The notes under the pieces: generated by a model
What the model saw: the letters and a program-made list of their open reading frames with translations, nothing else
What the model was told of the DNA's origin: nothing
Database searches by the model: none
Program-made: the position numbers and the translations under genes
Assembly (NCBI GenBank): GCA_007096045.1
Contig: SFAU01000027.1
Coordinates: forward strand, 1-38,343
Reading direction: 5' to 3'
Length of the DNA stretch: 38,343 bases
From: Microcystis novacekii Mn_MB_F_20050700_S1
Lineage (GTDB): Bacteria; Cyanobacteriota; Cyanobacteriia; Cyanobacteriales; Microcystaceae
In this document: piece by piece, positions 15,959 to 27,186 of the stretch
Layout: every line of letters begins with the position of its first letter
Numbering within the stretch: position 1 is the stretch's first letter

Positions 15959-17371
15959 ATGATTAATAGTTCGGTTAATGTAGCAGAAAGATTGTTAGAA
16001 ATCAACAATCTTGATCGAGAATTATTTAATTATTTTCAAGACAAATTACTTGATTCTGAGCAATTATCTCGTACTCTAGTGAGTTTTCAAGGCAATAAGA
16101 ACCAACCAGTTTATCGCTGGTATAAATATAAAGAGGGTTTTTCCGTTGATCTGATAGTTTATCTCCTAGAAAAATATGGTATCAAACAAGGAAAAATACT
16201 AGACCCTTTCGCCGGCAGCGGAACAACTTTATTTGCGGCGGCGGCTAGGGGTTTATCAGCAGATGGAATAGAACTATTGCCGATTGGACAGGAATTAATT
16301 ATTACTAGACAAATTTTAGAAAATGGCTTAAATAGTGATGATATACATCGTCTAGAGTATTGGTCTAACCATAGCCTTTGGCAACAGGTAGATGACAAAG
16401 TTAAGTTATTAGAATTACCAATTACTCAAGGAGCATATCCCCAAGAAAATCAGGCTTGTATAGAAAGTTACTTAGGTTTGATTGCCCAAGAGAATGAGCG
16501 AGTGCAAGCGATCTTAAAGTTTGCCTTACTTTCTATTCTCGAATCAATTAGCTATACTAGAAAAGATGGTCAATACCTCCGTTGGGATTATCGTTCTGGG
16601 AGACAACAGGGCAAAAATATATTTGACAAAGGAAAAATTTTAGACTTTAAAACTGCCCTCCATAGCAAGTTACGAGAAATTCTCGCAGATTTAGAGCCTA
16701 GTCAGCAACAATTGGAACTTTTTTCTAGAGATTATACCCAGGGAAAAATTCAACTATATCAAGGTTCTTGTCTTGAGATTTTGCCAGAGATTTCCTCAGA
16801 AAAATACGATTCTATTATTACTTCTCCTCCTTATTGTAATCGCTATGATTATACTCGTATCTACGCTTTGGAATTGGCTCTGTTGGGAATAGATCAACTA
16901 CAATTAAAACAATTACGTCAACAAATGCTTAGTTGCACTGTTGAAAATAAACCCAAAGAGTTACTAAAAATAAATGAACATTGGTCGCCAGCCATTGCCA
17001 TAACTGAGCGTCAAAAATTATTAGAAAGTGTCCTGGATTATTTAGAGGAATTAAAATCAAGCAAGGCCTTAAATAACCATAATATTCCTCGGATGATCAG
17101 GGGGTATTTTCTGGAAATGTCTTGTCTAATTTATGAATGCTTTCGGGTTATGAAATCCTCTGGTATTTTCTGTATGATTAATGATAACGTTCGTTATGGG
17201 GGAGCTAGTATTTCTGTAGATTTAATTTTGTCAAAAATCGCCGAAGAAATTGGATTTAAAGTAGAAAATATTTTAGTAGTTCCTCAGGGAAAAGGTAATA
17301 GTAGTCAGCAAATGGGATCTCATGGTAGAGAATCTTTAAGAAAATGTATTTATGTGTGGAGAAAGCCTTAA
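15959..17371 (+). CDS. Type II DNA methyltransferase, probably N4-cytosine
   Basis: 470 residues. The AdoMet-binding motif is DPFAGSGT (82-89) and the catalytic motif is TSPPY (288-292); SPPY rather than DPPY favours N4-cytosine methylation. About 200 residues lie between them and should hold the target recognition region, giving the AdoMet-motif-first order. It is the partner of the AvaI/BsoBI-type nuclease directly downstream (TAATG overlap of stop and start), so it should protect CYCGRG sites; this is inferred from the pairing. The gene is AT-richer than glcD or pfkA nearby, as often seen for acquired restriction systems. The start is ATG 15959, preceded by an AT-rich leader. Confidence 0.88.
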   Translation: MINSSVNVAERLLEINNLDRELFNYFQDKLLDSEQLSRTLVSFQGNKNQPVYRWYKYKEGFSVDLIVYLLEKYGIKQGKILDPFAGSGTTLFAAAARGLSADGIELLPIGQELIITRQILENGLNSDDIHRLEYWSNHSLWQQVDDKVKLLELPITQGAYPQENQACIESYLGLIAQENERVQAILKFALLSILESISYTRKDGQYLRWDYRSGRQQGKNIFDKGKILDFKTALHSKLREILADLEPSQQQLELFSRDYTQGKIQLYQGSCLEILPEISSEKYDSIITSPPYCNRYDYTRIYALELALLGIDQLQLKQLRQQMLSCTVENKPKELLKINEHWSPAIAITERQKLLESVLDYLEELKSSKALNNHNIPRMIRGYFLEMSCLIYECFRVMKSSGIFCMINDNVRYGGASISVDLILSKIAEEIGFKVENILVVPQGKGNSSQQMGSHGRESLRKCIYVWRKP

Positions 17372-18342
17372 TGGAAAAACCCTATCTCTTGCATTTAAAC
17401 CAAAGTTGTGATTTGGAGACTACCTATGAAGCTATCCGTTCAGGATTTATTGCTCTAGCCTTAGAAAAAAATCAGAGAGCTACTCCTTTAATTGCAGAAG
17501 CAAGAACCTTAAAAATTATTGCCCAAACCGTAAACAATCCTAGAGATTTACTAAACATCCCAGATATTCAAGCGGCTTTATTAACTGCATCGGGAATTTC
17601 TGATAAAGCTAAAAATTATTTACATCCCCAAGACAAGGTAGAAGCAATTCAAGAATTAATTGTCAATTTTCAGGAACCTGCGGGGACTAATTTTGTCGAG
17701 GAGTTAGTCTATAGATTTCTATTGATTCGGGGTGACACTTTAGGAGGAATCATGAGAAACGCAGGTGGCTCCTTAGCTCAAAGTAAATTTACTCGTTCTC
17801 TATTAGCAACTTTAAGAGTAGCAGGGATTGCTTATGATTGGCTCAATTCTAGTAATAATCAATGGAGAGAAGCTGAAGAAATGACACCTAATCTAGAAAT
17901 CTTGGTGAGAGGTGTTAGCTGGTTAAATAACAGCCAACCAAGAACAATAATTTATAATGTCAATGTTCCCATTGTTAATAACAACAATATTGATTTGTGC
18001 CTTTTAAAATGTGATTCGACGCAATTAGCTAATCAAAAAACCAAAAAACAAACCTTACAATCTCCTGATTTATACATTGCTTTGGGAGAATTGAAAGGTG
18101 GGATTGATCCCGCGGGAGCAGATGAACATTGGAAAACTGCTCGTACTGCTTTGCAGAGAATTGATGATGCTTTTAGAAAAATTTCTAAGCATCCTTATAC
18201 TTTTTTTATCGGCGCTGCTATTGAAACAAAAATGGCTAGGGAAATTTATCAGCAATTAGAGACGAGAAAACTCACCAATGCCGCTAACTTAACCAATGAT
18301 AATCAACCGGTTTCAATTATGCGTTGGCTATGCCATCTTTAA
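17371..18342 (+). CDS. AvaI/BsoBI-family restriction endonuclease
   Basis: 323 residues from ATG 17371 (MEKPYLLHLNQ), which overlaps the methylase stop as TAATG and suggests coupled translation; an ATG at 17344 would add nine residues. The sequence resembles BsoBI along its length (FIALALEKNQRATP, NFVEELVYRFLL, GGIDPAGADEHWKTA). From this start the catalytic positions are D208, E240, K242 and H253. As I remember it, BsoBI uses D212, E240, K242 and H253, so the match supports both family and start. The expected target is CYCGRG, cut as C^YCGRG. It cleaves unmodified incoming DNA, for example of phages. No disruption is seen, so the system looks intact. Confidence 0.9.
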   Translation: MEKPYLLHLNQSCDLETTYEAIRSGFIALALEKNQRATPLIAEARTLKIIAQTVNNPRDLLNIPDIQAALLTASGISDKAKNYLHPQDKVEAIQELIVNFQEPAGTNFVEELVYRFLLIRGDTLGGIMRNAGGSLAQSKFTRSLLATLRVAGIAYDWLNSSNNQWREAEEMTPNLEILVRGVSWLNNSQPRTIIYNVNVPIVNNNNIDLCLLKCDSTQLANQKTKKQTLQSPDLYIALGELKGGIDPAGADEHWKTARTALQRIDDAFRKISKHPYTFFIGAAIETKMAREIYQQLETRKLTNAANLTNDNQPVSIMRWLCHL

Positions 18343-18544
18343 CCTAGTTAACATCTAGAAAATTACCCCTCAAATAAAGAAGTGATTTCGCCATTAAGAT
18401 AACTGCTGTAATTAACTTCCGTTATGGCATAGAATTACGATATATATTAAATTTTACGATATCGATCCAAAAAATCTTGTTCTACCACAAGAAAATACTT
18501 GTGAGCAATCAATTAATAAAATTTAATGAGTAGAAGCACAGGCA

Positions 18545-18580
18545 AAAAATAAACCCCCCTCAACTGACTGAATGAAGGGG
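18545..18580 (-). terminator. Intrinsic terminator of the PEP-CTERM gene
   Basis: On the minus strand CCCCTTCA...TTGAGGGG forms a stem of about seven pairs, followed by GGTTTATTTTTTG. It lies ~26 bp after the stop of the PEP-CTERM frame. The rest of the 264-bp spacer after the nuclease gene holds nothing I can name. Confidence 0.65.
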
Positions 18581-18606
18581 CATTTCTTGTGTTTTTGGTG
18601 GGCAAT

Positions 18607-20248
18607 TCAGCCGACTTTTATGGTTTCTTTTTCTGTAGATTTGGATGGTTTTAGTTTGCGCTTGAGGGTTGAAGCTGCGCCGAGTGTGCCGAGGGCGAGG
18701 AGACTGAAAACAGAACTGGATTCTGGTACATTAACTTTACTGAGTTTAATTTCAGTAATCTGAGTGGACCATTCCGTACTACCAGCAGCAAACTCCTGGA
18801 AAGTCCAGAAAGTTCTCCCCGTCGGATCAGAAGGGTCGATGCTCCCGAGGACAGTAGCACTGTAGTCGCCCCAGCGGTTGAAGCCACCGCTTGATATTTC
18901 GTAAGAGGCAGACCCCTGCTTCAGAAGCAGACGATTACCAAAGGTTGTCGTTCCGCCAGAATCTTCACCCACTACCGCACAACTGCTAATAAATAGGTTA
19001 GGTCCCGAACAACTAAAACCGATGACCACTTCCCTTTGATCATTGACCGCGAGGGAGCCATAGTAATAATCTTCTTGTCCAGTCGGATCATAAATTAATC
19101 CCTCTTGGCGGAGCGAATTGGTATTAGCATCAATCTCAAACCAGCGCAGTGCCGAAGATGCTCCACTGACAGGACTTTTTACTGTTTGAACACCCCAGAA
19201 GGAATTATAGCCTAGAGAGTCGAGTTGATAAACCACATTGGAACTGAAGCGAAGATCTCCCGTATCGACGTTATTGGGTCCGCCTGGTTGTCGCGCCGTC
19301 AGCGGATCAACATAGGGGGTAACAGATATCAATCCTCCCGTGGTGCTGAGTGTTGCTGCGCCAGGGTTTCCGGCAATATCTGATCGCTTGAAGAAGCCAG
19401 CCGGGGTATTGTAGTCGGATAACAAGGGATGGGGGTTGTTGCGGTTGTCCAGGTCAACCACTGGCTGGACAGTGAAGCCGGTATTATTGGGGGCGTTATT
19501 TGGGAAAATTGTCCTGGCGTTGGGGTTTCCTGCTATCAGTTGCGCTTTATCGAAGGTGAGGATGGTTGTTGTGACAGGATCCGAACTAATGGGATACATA
19601 TTGGCAGAGAGGGTGACACTCTGTCCGTTGAAACCCAGGGTGTCAAAATCAGCCCAGCGGGAGTTAGCGGGAGTATCGCTAGGGATAGCATAGCCATTCC
19701 AACCGTCCAGTGGATTGGATGACTTAGAAACAGCAACCAGGAAATTGTTGATCCCCCCAGCATTGTCCACCGACGCAGCAAACCAACGATTGCTGAAGGG
19801 GTCGTAATTCACTCTCGGATCGAAAGCGTAACTACCCGCAGGCGTTACCCCAGCATTCTGCCAGAATTGGTCAAGGGAGATGCGGCTTAGAACGGAGCCA
19901 CTTTTGTTATAGACTGCGTAGGAACCGTTAAACAGCCCGACGATGTGGGGAGCATCTCACCTTTGTAACCCCTAAATCAGGTTTTTATGTCAAGCTATTT
20001 TGAAAACCTTGCTAGAAAACAGTTTTAGGGATAAGTATAATTACTCACTTGCATAAATGAGATCCCATTGTATCTGGAGGATAAAAGAAGTCACTTTGGG
20101 AGCGGGAAGTTCCCGTGAAGTTTGTTCCCACTGTTACAACTGTTGTTGCTTGTGCTGTCATGGAGATACCAAAAGCACTAAGGCTGAAGATCACCACTGA
20201 AGTTAAAGTCGTCTTTACCCGAAAATTTTGCATAAATAAATTTAGCAT
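18607..20248 (-). pseudogene. PEP-CTERM sorted surface/secreted protein, interrupted
   Basis: Two minus-strand pieces of one gene. The 5' piece (20248-20063) encodes a signal peptide (TLTSVVIFSLSAFGISMTAQA) and reaches PPDTMG. The 3' piece resumes at 19956 with DAPHIVGLFNGSYAVYNK and runs to 18607 in another frame. It ends with a PEP-CTERM anchor (VPESSSVFSLLALGTLG, then LKRKLK), a variant with PES for PEP. The intact product would be ~510 residues, exported and sorted by exosortase. About 105 bp of foreign sequence separates the pieces and brings a stop six codons after TMG. The GTG at 19812 is not a natural start. A shorter internal initiation product without signal peptide would not be exported. 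Confidence 0.85.
19957..20062. mobile_element. Short insertion inside the PEP-CTERM gene
   Basis: About 106 bp with no coding capacity. Its ends on the minus strand are CTCATTTATGCAAGT and, inverted, CTCACCTTTGTAACC (about 10 of 15 identical), so it may have imperfect terminal inverted repeats. AT flanks both sides but is too short to call a target duplication. The CTTGCATAAAT end also occurs at the right edge of the window (38311-38321). It is probably a MITE or deletion derivative of an IS. Confidence 0.55.
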
Positions 20249-20450
20249 CCCTTGAACCGACTTTCCGAGAGTCTCATACGTACCCCCAAAAAACTGTATT
20301 CTAAGCTAGATTTTAATAAATCTTTACATTTCTTTCCCTAACTATACCCTTGTCTTCATCCCTAAACTGATTAAGCTGCAACCCACATTTCGCACCCTAA
20401 CTATAACGTCACAATAACTTGATATTATTATTACAATAGTCTCAAAAACA

Positions 20451-20774
20451 ATGATCGAATTAAGTCCCGTCGCCGCTAGAGAAATTGAACGTTGGAGTCA
20501 AAGCCGTCGCCTGAGTGGTTCCTATCTGCGTTTGGCAGTAAAAAACGGTGGTTGTTCGGGACTTCACTACCATCTCGAATTAACCGATATTGCGGGAGAA
20601 AACGATCGCTTTTATCAAAGTCAGGGCATTAATATTTTAGTCGATCCTGACAGCGATCGCTACCTACAAATTTTAAAATTAGACTATTCAGAGGATCTAA
20701 TGGGTGGTGGTTTCCGTTTTACCAATGCCAACGCCCAAAATACCTGCGGTTGTGGTCTTTCCTTTAGTGCCTAA
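20451..20774 (+). CDS. HesB/IscA/SufA-family iron-sulfur assembly protein
   Basis: 107 residues, the usual length of A-type carriers. The three conserved cysteines are present: C35 (GGCSGLHY) and C99/C101 (NTCGCGLSF). The protein would bind Fe or an Fe-S cluster and pass it to apo-proteins such as photosystem I and ferredoxin partners in the cytoplasm. Which paralogue (IscA or SufA) is not decidable. The spacer of ~200 bp upstream is shared with the divergent PEP-CTERM gene. Its stop abuts the convergent mraY stop with no gap. Confidence 0.92.
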   Translation: MIELSPVAAREIERWSQSRRLSGSYLRLAVKNGGCSGLHYHLELTDIAGENDRFYQSQGINILVDPDSDRYLQILKLDYSEDLMGGGFRFTNANAQNTCGCGLSFSA

Positions 20775-21842
20775 TTAACTACTCCAAATAGCCAAGACAA
20801 CTAAAAGCGCATTAACCAGATAAAATGCTCCCACAATCCGGGTTTCCGTCCAACCACTTAATTCTAAATGATGATGAAAAGGAGCCATTTTTAATAATCT
20901 TTTGCCCTTGCCATCGGGTCCTTTTGTAGCTTTATAATAGCTAACCTGAGCGATTACCGAAAGAGATTCCAGAAAGAACAGACCACTAATTAAAAATAAT
21001 CCCCAGAGATGTCCAGTAATTAAACCCACCGCCGCTAAAGCACCTCCCAAAGCGAGGGAACCCGTATCACCCATGAACACTTTAGCGGGGTTGCGGTTAT
21101 GAAAAATGAAGCCTAGACAAGCACCACTAAAACAAGTGCAGAAAATCCCTAAATCCGGATGGCTAGGAGCGATAATAATGGCTAAACCTAAAAAAGCGAT
21201 CGCCCCTGTTCCCCCCGCTAATCCATCCACCCCATCGGTGAGATTAGTAGCGTTACTTTCAGCCACAAGGACAAATCCCGCCAAAATCCAGAAGAAAAAG
21301 CCCAAAGGAATCACTAATCGACCCCAAAGGCTGATATCGGTACTCACTTGATTGACTAACATCCAGAGGCAAAAAAGCACCGCCCCCGTTATCTGTAAAA
21401 TTAACTTCATCCGGGGAGATAGGCCTTTATTTGACTTATAACGCAGAATTTGCCAATCATCTAACCAACCGATACCCATGTAAACAAAGGTCAGCAAAGC
21501 AACCGCCACCACATTAGGAGCGAATTTAGACCAGATTAAAGCGAAAATAAGGGCTACCGGGACAAAAAAGCTGCCCCCCATCGTCGGGGTTCCTGCTTTC
21601 TTTAAATGGGCCTGTGGTCCATCTTCTCGCATAATCTGACCCATTTTCAAGCGCCGTAGCATTGGCACTACCCAGCAACCAAAACCAGCACTAATTAGCG
21701 TTGTGGCAATCAGGGGCAGTAACAGGGAATTAGTGGACTGAAAAAAAACTACTAACAGAAATAGTAGTCCCGTTAGTAGAATCAGGAGATGGGTTCCAGT
21801 GGGTTTTTTAAAGATAGGGGCGGAAAAAATGTTAGCGTTCAC
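20775..21842 (-). CDS. mraY: Phospho-N-acetylmuramoyl-pentapeptide transferase
   Basis: 355 residues with about ten membrane helices. It transfers phospho-MurNAc-pentapeptide from UDP to undecaprenyl phosphate, the first membrane step of peptidoglycan synthesis (lipid I). Signature motifs are seen: the Asp pair in GWLDDW, NLTDGVDGLAGG, VFMGDTGSLALGG, and the His cluster in FHHHLELSGW. The start MNANIFSAPIF gives a longer soluble N-terminus than in E. coli, as usual in cyanobacteria. It lies 45 bp downstream of the DUF3134 gene on the same strand, and so may be co-transcribed with mutT and that gene. Confidence 0.95.
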   Translation of the reverse strand: MNANIFSAPIFKKPTGTHLLILLTGLLFLLVVFFQSTNSLLLPLIATTLISAGFGCWVVPMLRRLKMGQIMREDGPQAHLKKAGTPTMGGSFFVPVALIFALIWSKFAPNVVAVALLTFVYMGIGWLDDWQILRYKSNKGLSPRMKLILQITGAVLFCLWMLVNQVSTDISLWGRLVIPLGFFFWILAGFVLVAESNATNLTDGVDGLAGGTGAIAFLGLAIIIAPSHPDLGIFCTCFSGACLGFIFHNRNPAKVFMGDTGSLALGGALAAVGLITGHLWGLFLISGLFFLESLSVIAQVSYYKATKGPDGKGKRLLKMAPFHHHLELSGWTETRIVGAFYLVNALLVVLAIWSS

Positions 21843-21887
21843 GACTAAAGCGTCAGATAAGGGGAAAATTTGTCAAAGAAGACGGGA

Positions 21888-22151
21888 TTAATCTTCATCT
21901 AAGACTAATTCATCCTCGTCGTCATCATAACCGATATCATCGACATCCATGAGTTCAGATAGTTCCACATCTTCTTCGAGAGTCAGATCTGGTTCGGCGA
22001 TTTTATCCCGGGGAATCATGCGATTATTTTTTTCTAACCACTCGACAATGGAAGCGTCTTTTTTTAGGGGAATAACCGCGGCCGGTTCATAGCGGGGTTC
22101 TTGACGAATAGAAGGATTAAGCATAATCACTCGACGATTAACAGCAATCAT
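21888..22151 (-). CDS. DUF3134 family protein
   Basis: 87 residues from the first ATG, which overlaps the mutT stop as ATGA. The family's usual start is probably the internal ATG at 22124 (MLNPSIRQEPRYEPA), giving 78 residues; translation coupled to mutT would use the first. The conserved core is EPRYEPAAVIPLKKDASIVE, and the tail is very acidic (VDDIGYDDDEDELVLDED). The family is cyanobacterial and its function is unknown. The acidic tail suggests binding to a basic partner, which is only a guess. Confidence 0.8.
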   Translation of the reverse strand: MIAVNRRVIMLNPSIRQEPRYEPAAVIPLKKDASIVEWLEKNNRMIPRDKIAEPDLTLEEDVELSELMDVDDIGYDDDEDELVLDED

Positions 22152-22570
22152 TTCGAGTTTACCATGTCTTTTAAGGCTCTGATAATCTCTTGATTGGCCG
22201 CGGGGAAAGTGTAATTATCTAGTTCGTTGATCGTTACCCAGCGGATTTCTTCACATTCGATCGCCCTCGCTTGGCCGCTGAGATAACGACAGTTATATAC
22301 CTGTAGATTAACCCGAAAATGACTATAGGTGTGATCGATAGTGATTAAATGACTATCAACTGCGATTTCAATGCCAATTTCTTCTAATATCTCCCGTTTA
22401 ATACATTCTTGTACCGTTTCATTGCCTTCGATTTTGCCGCCGGGGAATTCCCAAAAACCGCCCAAGAGTCCCTTGGCCAGACGGCGATCGATTAAAATTA
22501 AATCTCGATTATCTCTAATTACGGCCACACCGATTTGTTTAGAAGCTAAAGAGTCTGTTTCTGGAAACAT
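22148..22570 (-). CDS. mutT: 8-oxo-dGTP diphosphatase, MutT-type Nudix hydrolase
   Basis: 140 residues. The Nudix box is complete at residues 45-67 (GKIEGNET...REILEEIGI), fitting GX5EX7REUXEEXGU. The length and the GFWEFPGGK motif are those of MutT, which removes oxidised dGTP from the nucleotide pool and prevents A:T to C:G errors. Another Nudix substrate cannot be excluded. It overlaps the downstream DUF3134 gene by 4 bp. The divergent PSRP-3 gene starts about 100 bp away, across an AT-rich promoter region. Confidence 0.88.
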   Translation of the reverse strand: MFPETDSLASKQIGVAVIRDNRDLILIDRRLAKGLLGGFWEFPGGKIEGNETVQECIKREILEEIGIEIAVDSHLITIDHTYSHFRVNLQVYNCRYLSGQARAIECEEIRWVTINELDNYTFPAANQEIIRALKDMVNSK

Positions 22571-22618
22571 AGTGGTTATTAGCGAAAAAATAGGAAAGAA
22601 TAGTTAAAAACTGACTTT

Positions 22619-22647
22619 TTGAAAATTGACTCAAAAGATGATATAAT
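22619..22647 (+). promoter_or_regulatory. Promoter of the PSRP-3 gene
   Basis: TTGAAA (22619-22624), exactly 17 bases, and TATAAT (22642-22647) sit 27 bp before the ATG of the ribosomal protein gene. Both hexamers fit the housekeeping consensus closely. Confidence 0.65.
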
Positions 22648-22674
22648 CGAGAATTGTACGATTAACGATTAACA

Positions 22675-22998
22675 ATGACAGTCAGTTCCGAATCAAAGTT
22701 TATTTTAAAAGTATTGTGGTTAGATCAAAACCTAGCGATCGCTGTGGATCAGGTGGTCGGCAAAGGAACTAGCCCCCTCACCGCTTATTTTTTCTGGCCG
22801 CGTCATGATGCTTGGCAACAACTGCAAGAGGAGTTAGAAGCAAAACACTGGATTGATGAGTCCGATCGCGTTGATGTTCTCAACAAAGCCACAGAAGTAA
22901 TTAATTTTTGGCAAGAGTTACGCAATCAAGGCCGACAAATCCCCATGGCCGATGCACAGTTAAAATTCCCCGAAGTTGTTTTTAGTGGTAGCAATTAA
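22675..22998 (+). CDS. ycf65: Ribosome-associated protein PSRP-3 (Ycf65)
   Basis: 107 residues matching PSRP-3/Ycf65: [37 protein letters not shown] and [11 protein letters not shown]. It is a cyanobacterial and plastid-specific protein of the small ribosomal subunit (cS23). It has no export signal. A strong promoter precedes it, as expected for a ribosomal protein. It is a single gene; the spacer to atpC (282 bp) is filled with short repeats and a terminator. Confidence 0.93.
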   Translation: MTVSSESKFILKVLWLDQNLAIAVDQVVGKGTSPLTAYFFWPRHDAWQQLQEELEAKHWIDESDRVDVLNKATEVINFWQELRNQGRQIPMADAQLKFPEVVFSGSN

Positions 22999-23130
22999 TT
23001 TATAGCAGTTATCTTAATGGGGAGCGACAAAATCTCCAGTTTTAGGCAACGGAAAACAGGAAACTTTTTCAGTGATCACCGATCAGGAGGATAACAGCGA
23101 CTTCTTAATAACAGTATTCAGACCTCAAAT

Positions 23131-23218
23131 CTGATAACTGATCACTGATAACTGATCACTGATAACTGATAACTGATCACTGATAACTGATAACTGATAA
23201 CTGATAACTGATAACTGA
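23131..23218 (+). repeat. Heptanucleotide array (CTGATAA / CTGATCA)
   Basis: Twelve or so units of CTGATAA with some CTGATCA variants follow each other without gaps. Short runs of the same 7-mer occur in other spacers: 25325-25356, 27597-27630 and 38213-38235. It is typical cyanobacterial short tandem repeat DNA. Nothing else is seen in 22999-23130. Confidence 0.9.
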
Positions 23219-23223
23219 AAAAG

Positions 23224-23255
23224 AATCGGGTAGGTTTATACAAACCCGCCCGATT
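23224..23255 (-). terminator. Terminator of the atpB-atpC operon
   Basis: An extended hairpin: AATCGGG pairs with CCCGATT, then GGTTT pairs with AAACC around ATAC, with a short interior mismatch. On the minus strand it is followed by CTTTTTC. It lies 26 bp past the atpC stop. It may work in both directions. Confidence 0.75.
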
Positions 23256-23280
23256 TTGCTTTAATTTGATTTGGTTGGGT

Positions 23281-23697
23281 TTAAACCGATACTAAACCGC
23301 CAGCGGCCTGGTATCTAGCGCGAGCTTTGCGCCATGCTTGTTGCGCTTGAATAGTTTTACGACGGTCATCCCCTTTACTGGCTTCATCGAGACGGATTTG
23401 GGCCTGTTCGTATTCGGTGCGAGCTTTTTCCTTATCGATTTTTGAGCCTAATTCCGCCCCATTAACGAGGACTTTGATCTCATTATTTTCGACTTCGGCA
23501 AAACCGCCCAAAACTGCGATATTTTCCCAGTCTTTCCCCGGTCGAATTCGCATTACGCCAATATTCAGGGCAGTTAATAAAGGAGCGTGACCGCTAAGAA
23601 TACCTAATTGTCCCGTGGAACTGGGTAGGATTACTTCTTCAGCCACGTTATCCCAGACAATGCGATCGGGTGTAATAACCCGTACTGTAATGCTCAT
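23281..23697 (-). CDS. atpC: ATP synthase epsilon subunit
   Basis: 138 residues. The N-terminal beta-sandwich ([23 protein letters not shown], in part; [13 protein letters not shown]) and C-terminal helical hairpin ([31 protein letters not shown]) are complete. It is part of the F1 central stalk in the thylakoid membrane enzyme and limits ATP hydrolysis in the dark. It is the second gene after atpB, as in other cyanobacteria, where atpB-atpC is separate from the main atp operon. The 74-bp gap to atpB holds a perfect hairpin. Confidence 0.96.
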   Translation of the reverse strand: MSITVRVITPDRIVWDNVAEEVILPSSTGQLGILSGHAPLLTALNIGVMRIRPGKDWENIAVLGGFAEVENNEIKVLVNGAELGSKIDKEKARTEYEQAQIRLDEASKGDDRRKTIQAQQAWRKARARYQAAGGLVSV

Positions 23698-23736
23698 GGG
23701 TGATAATAACGATAATTTGGGCAGATTTCTGGGTTT

Positions 23737-23759
23737 AGTAACCGCTAAACGCGGTTACT
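23737..23759 (-). promoter_or_regulatory. Perfect inverted repeat between atpB and atpC
   Basis: AGTAACCGC-TAAAC-GCGGTTACT: a 9-bp perfect stem with a 5-base loop, 12 bp after the atpB stop and ~40 bp before the atpC ATG. No U tract follows on the minus strand. It may slow decay of the atpB message, be a processing site or partly attenuate, any of which could help set the 3:1 beta to epsilon ratio. This is inference. Confidence 0.6.
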
Positions 23760-23771
23760 ACTGACTTTTAA

Positions 23772-26029
<2,258 letters not shown>

Positions 26030-27103
26030 TTAGGAATTTTCCTCTAATCCAAAAACGCGATTAAAAGCTTTCAAAACTTTATAACCAGAATCGATCGATT
26101 CTAAGGGATCTTTCCGCAAACGGTGACGTAAACAGAGAACAATTACCCGACGGATATCATCTACCGTCACAGTTGTCCGTCCTTCCAAAGCGGCCAGAGC
26201 TTTAGCGGCGCGATTGGTAACGATATCGCCGCGCAATCCATCCACGTCTAACTCGGAACAAACCTCGGAAATTTTCACCCGCAGATCGTAATCAAGCTCA
26301 ACGGAAGGCAAAAGATTTTGGGCCTCCACTAGCTTTCTTTGCAGTTCTTCCTGTTCTAAGTTATATTTCTCTAAAAACGAGAGGGGATTGCCATCAAATT
26401 CCGCACGCTGTTCCACGATTTTGACCCGTAGAGGTGGTTCTTTGACGGTGTGAATCTCCGCGTGCATTCCGAAGCGATCAAGCAGTTGTGGGCGCAATTC
26501 TCCCTCTTCTGGGTTGCCCGATCCCACCAAAACAAACCGGGCCGGGTGACGGATGGAAATTCCTTCCCGTTCCACCGTATTCCAACCACTAGCGGCCGAA
26601 TCCAATAGCACATCGACGAGGTGATCGTCAAGTAAATTGACTTCATCCACATAAAGAATGCCGCGGTTAGCTTTGGCCAGCAAACCCGGTTCAAAAGCTT
26701 TTACCCCTTCTGACAGGGCCTTTTCGATGTCAATCGTACCACAGACCCGATCCTCCGTCGCACCGAGGGGCAGATCCACCATCGTGACTTTTTTCTTGGC
26801 AATGGTCAAGGGAATGGCCTCGTCCACCTTTTGCCGCACCTCATCGCTCATTAAATCGGGATCATTGGGGTCAGAATTAAAGGGATCGTTAGCAACTACG
26901 TCAATTTCTGGTAAAAGGTCGGCTAAAGCCCTAATTGTGGTCGATTTTCCCGTACCTCGATCCCCCATAATCATCACCCCGCCAATTTTGGGGTCGATGA
27001 CGTTGAGCATTAGGGATAATTTCATTTCTTCCTGGCCGACAATAGCGGTGAAGGGAAAAACCACGCGGCGAGTTTTCGGAGGAGCTTGGGGAGTCACGGT
27101 CAT
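26030..27103 (-). CDS. chlI: Magnesium chelatase ATPase subunit I
   Basis: 357 residues from ATG 27103 ([13 protein letters not shown]); a TTG four codons upstream is less likely. It is an AAA+ ATPase: Walker A GDRGTGKS (47-54), Walker B in [11 protein letters not shown], and sensor motifs in [21 protein letters not shown]. With ChlD and ChlH it inserts Mg into protoporphyrin IX, the first step unique to chlorophyll. ChlD and ChlH are elsewhere. It is a single gene with its own terminator; the next gene upstream on the same strand is 83 bp away. Confidence 0.96.
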   Translation of the reverse strand: MTVTPQAPPKTRRVVFPFTAIVGQEEMKLSLMLNVIDPKIGGVMIMGDRGTGKSTTIRALADLLPEIDVVANDPFNSDPNDPDLMSDEVRQKVDEAIPLTIAKKKVTMVDLPLGATEDRVCGTIDIEKALSEGVKAFEPGLLAKANRGILYVDEVNLLDDHLVDVLLDSAASGWNTVEREGISIRHPARFVLVGSGNPEEGELRPQLLDRFGMHAEIHTVKEPPLRVKIVEQRAEFDGNPLSFLEKYNLEQEELQRKLVEAQNLLPSVELDYDLRVKISEVCSELDVDGLRGDIVTNRAAKALAALEGRTTVTVDDIRRVIVLCLRHRLRKDPLESIDSGYKVLKAFNRVFGLEENS

Positions 27104-27186
27104 AAGTGGATTCAAAAGTCAAGAGTTGTTGCGTAAAGAATTATATCTAGTGTGGGTTCTAGCCGTCAGCTTTCAGCAAATCTTTA

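Noticed and set aside
19429-19722. Plus-strand frames within the PEP-CTERM gene
   Set aside because: They are antisense to a recognisable protein sequence and two compete in different frames, so neither is likely real.
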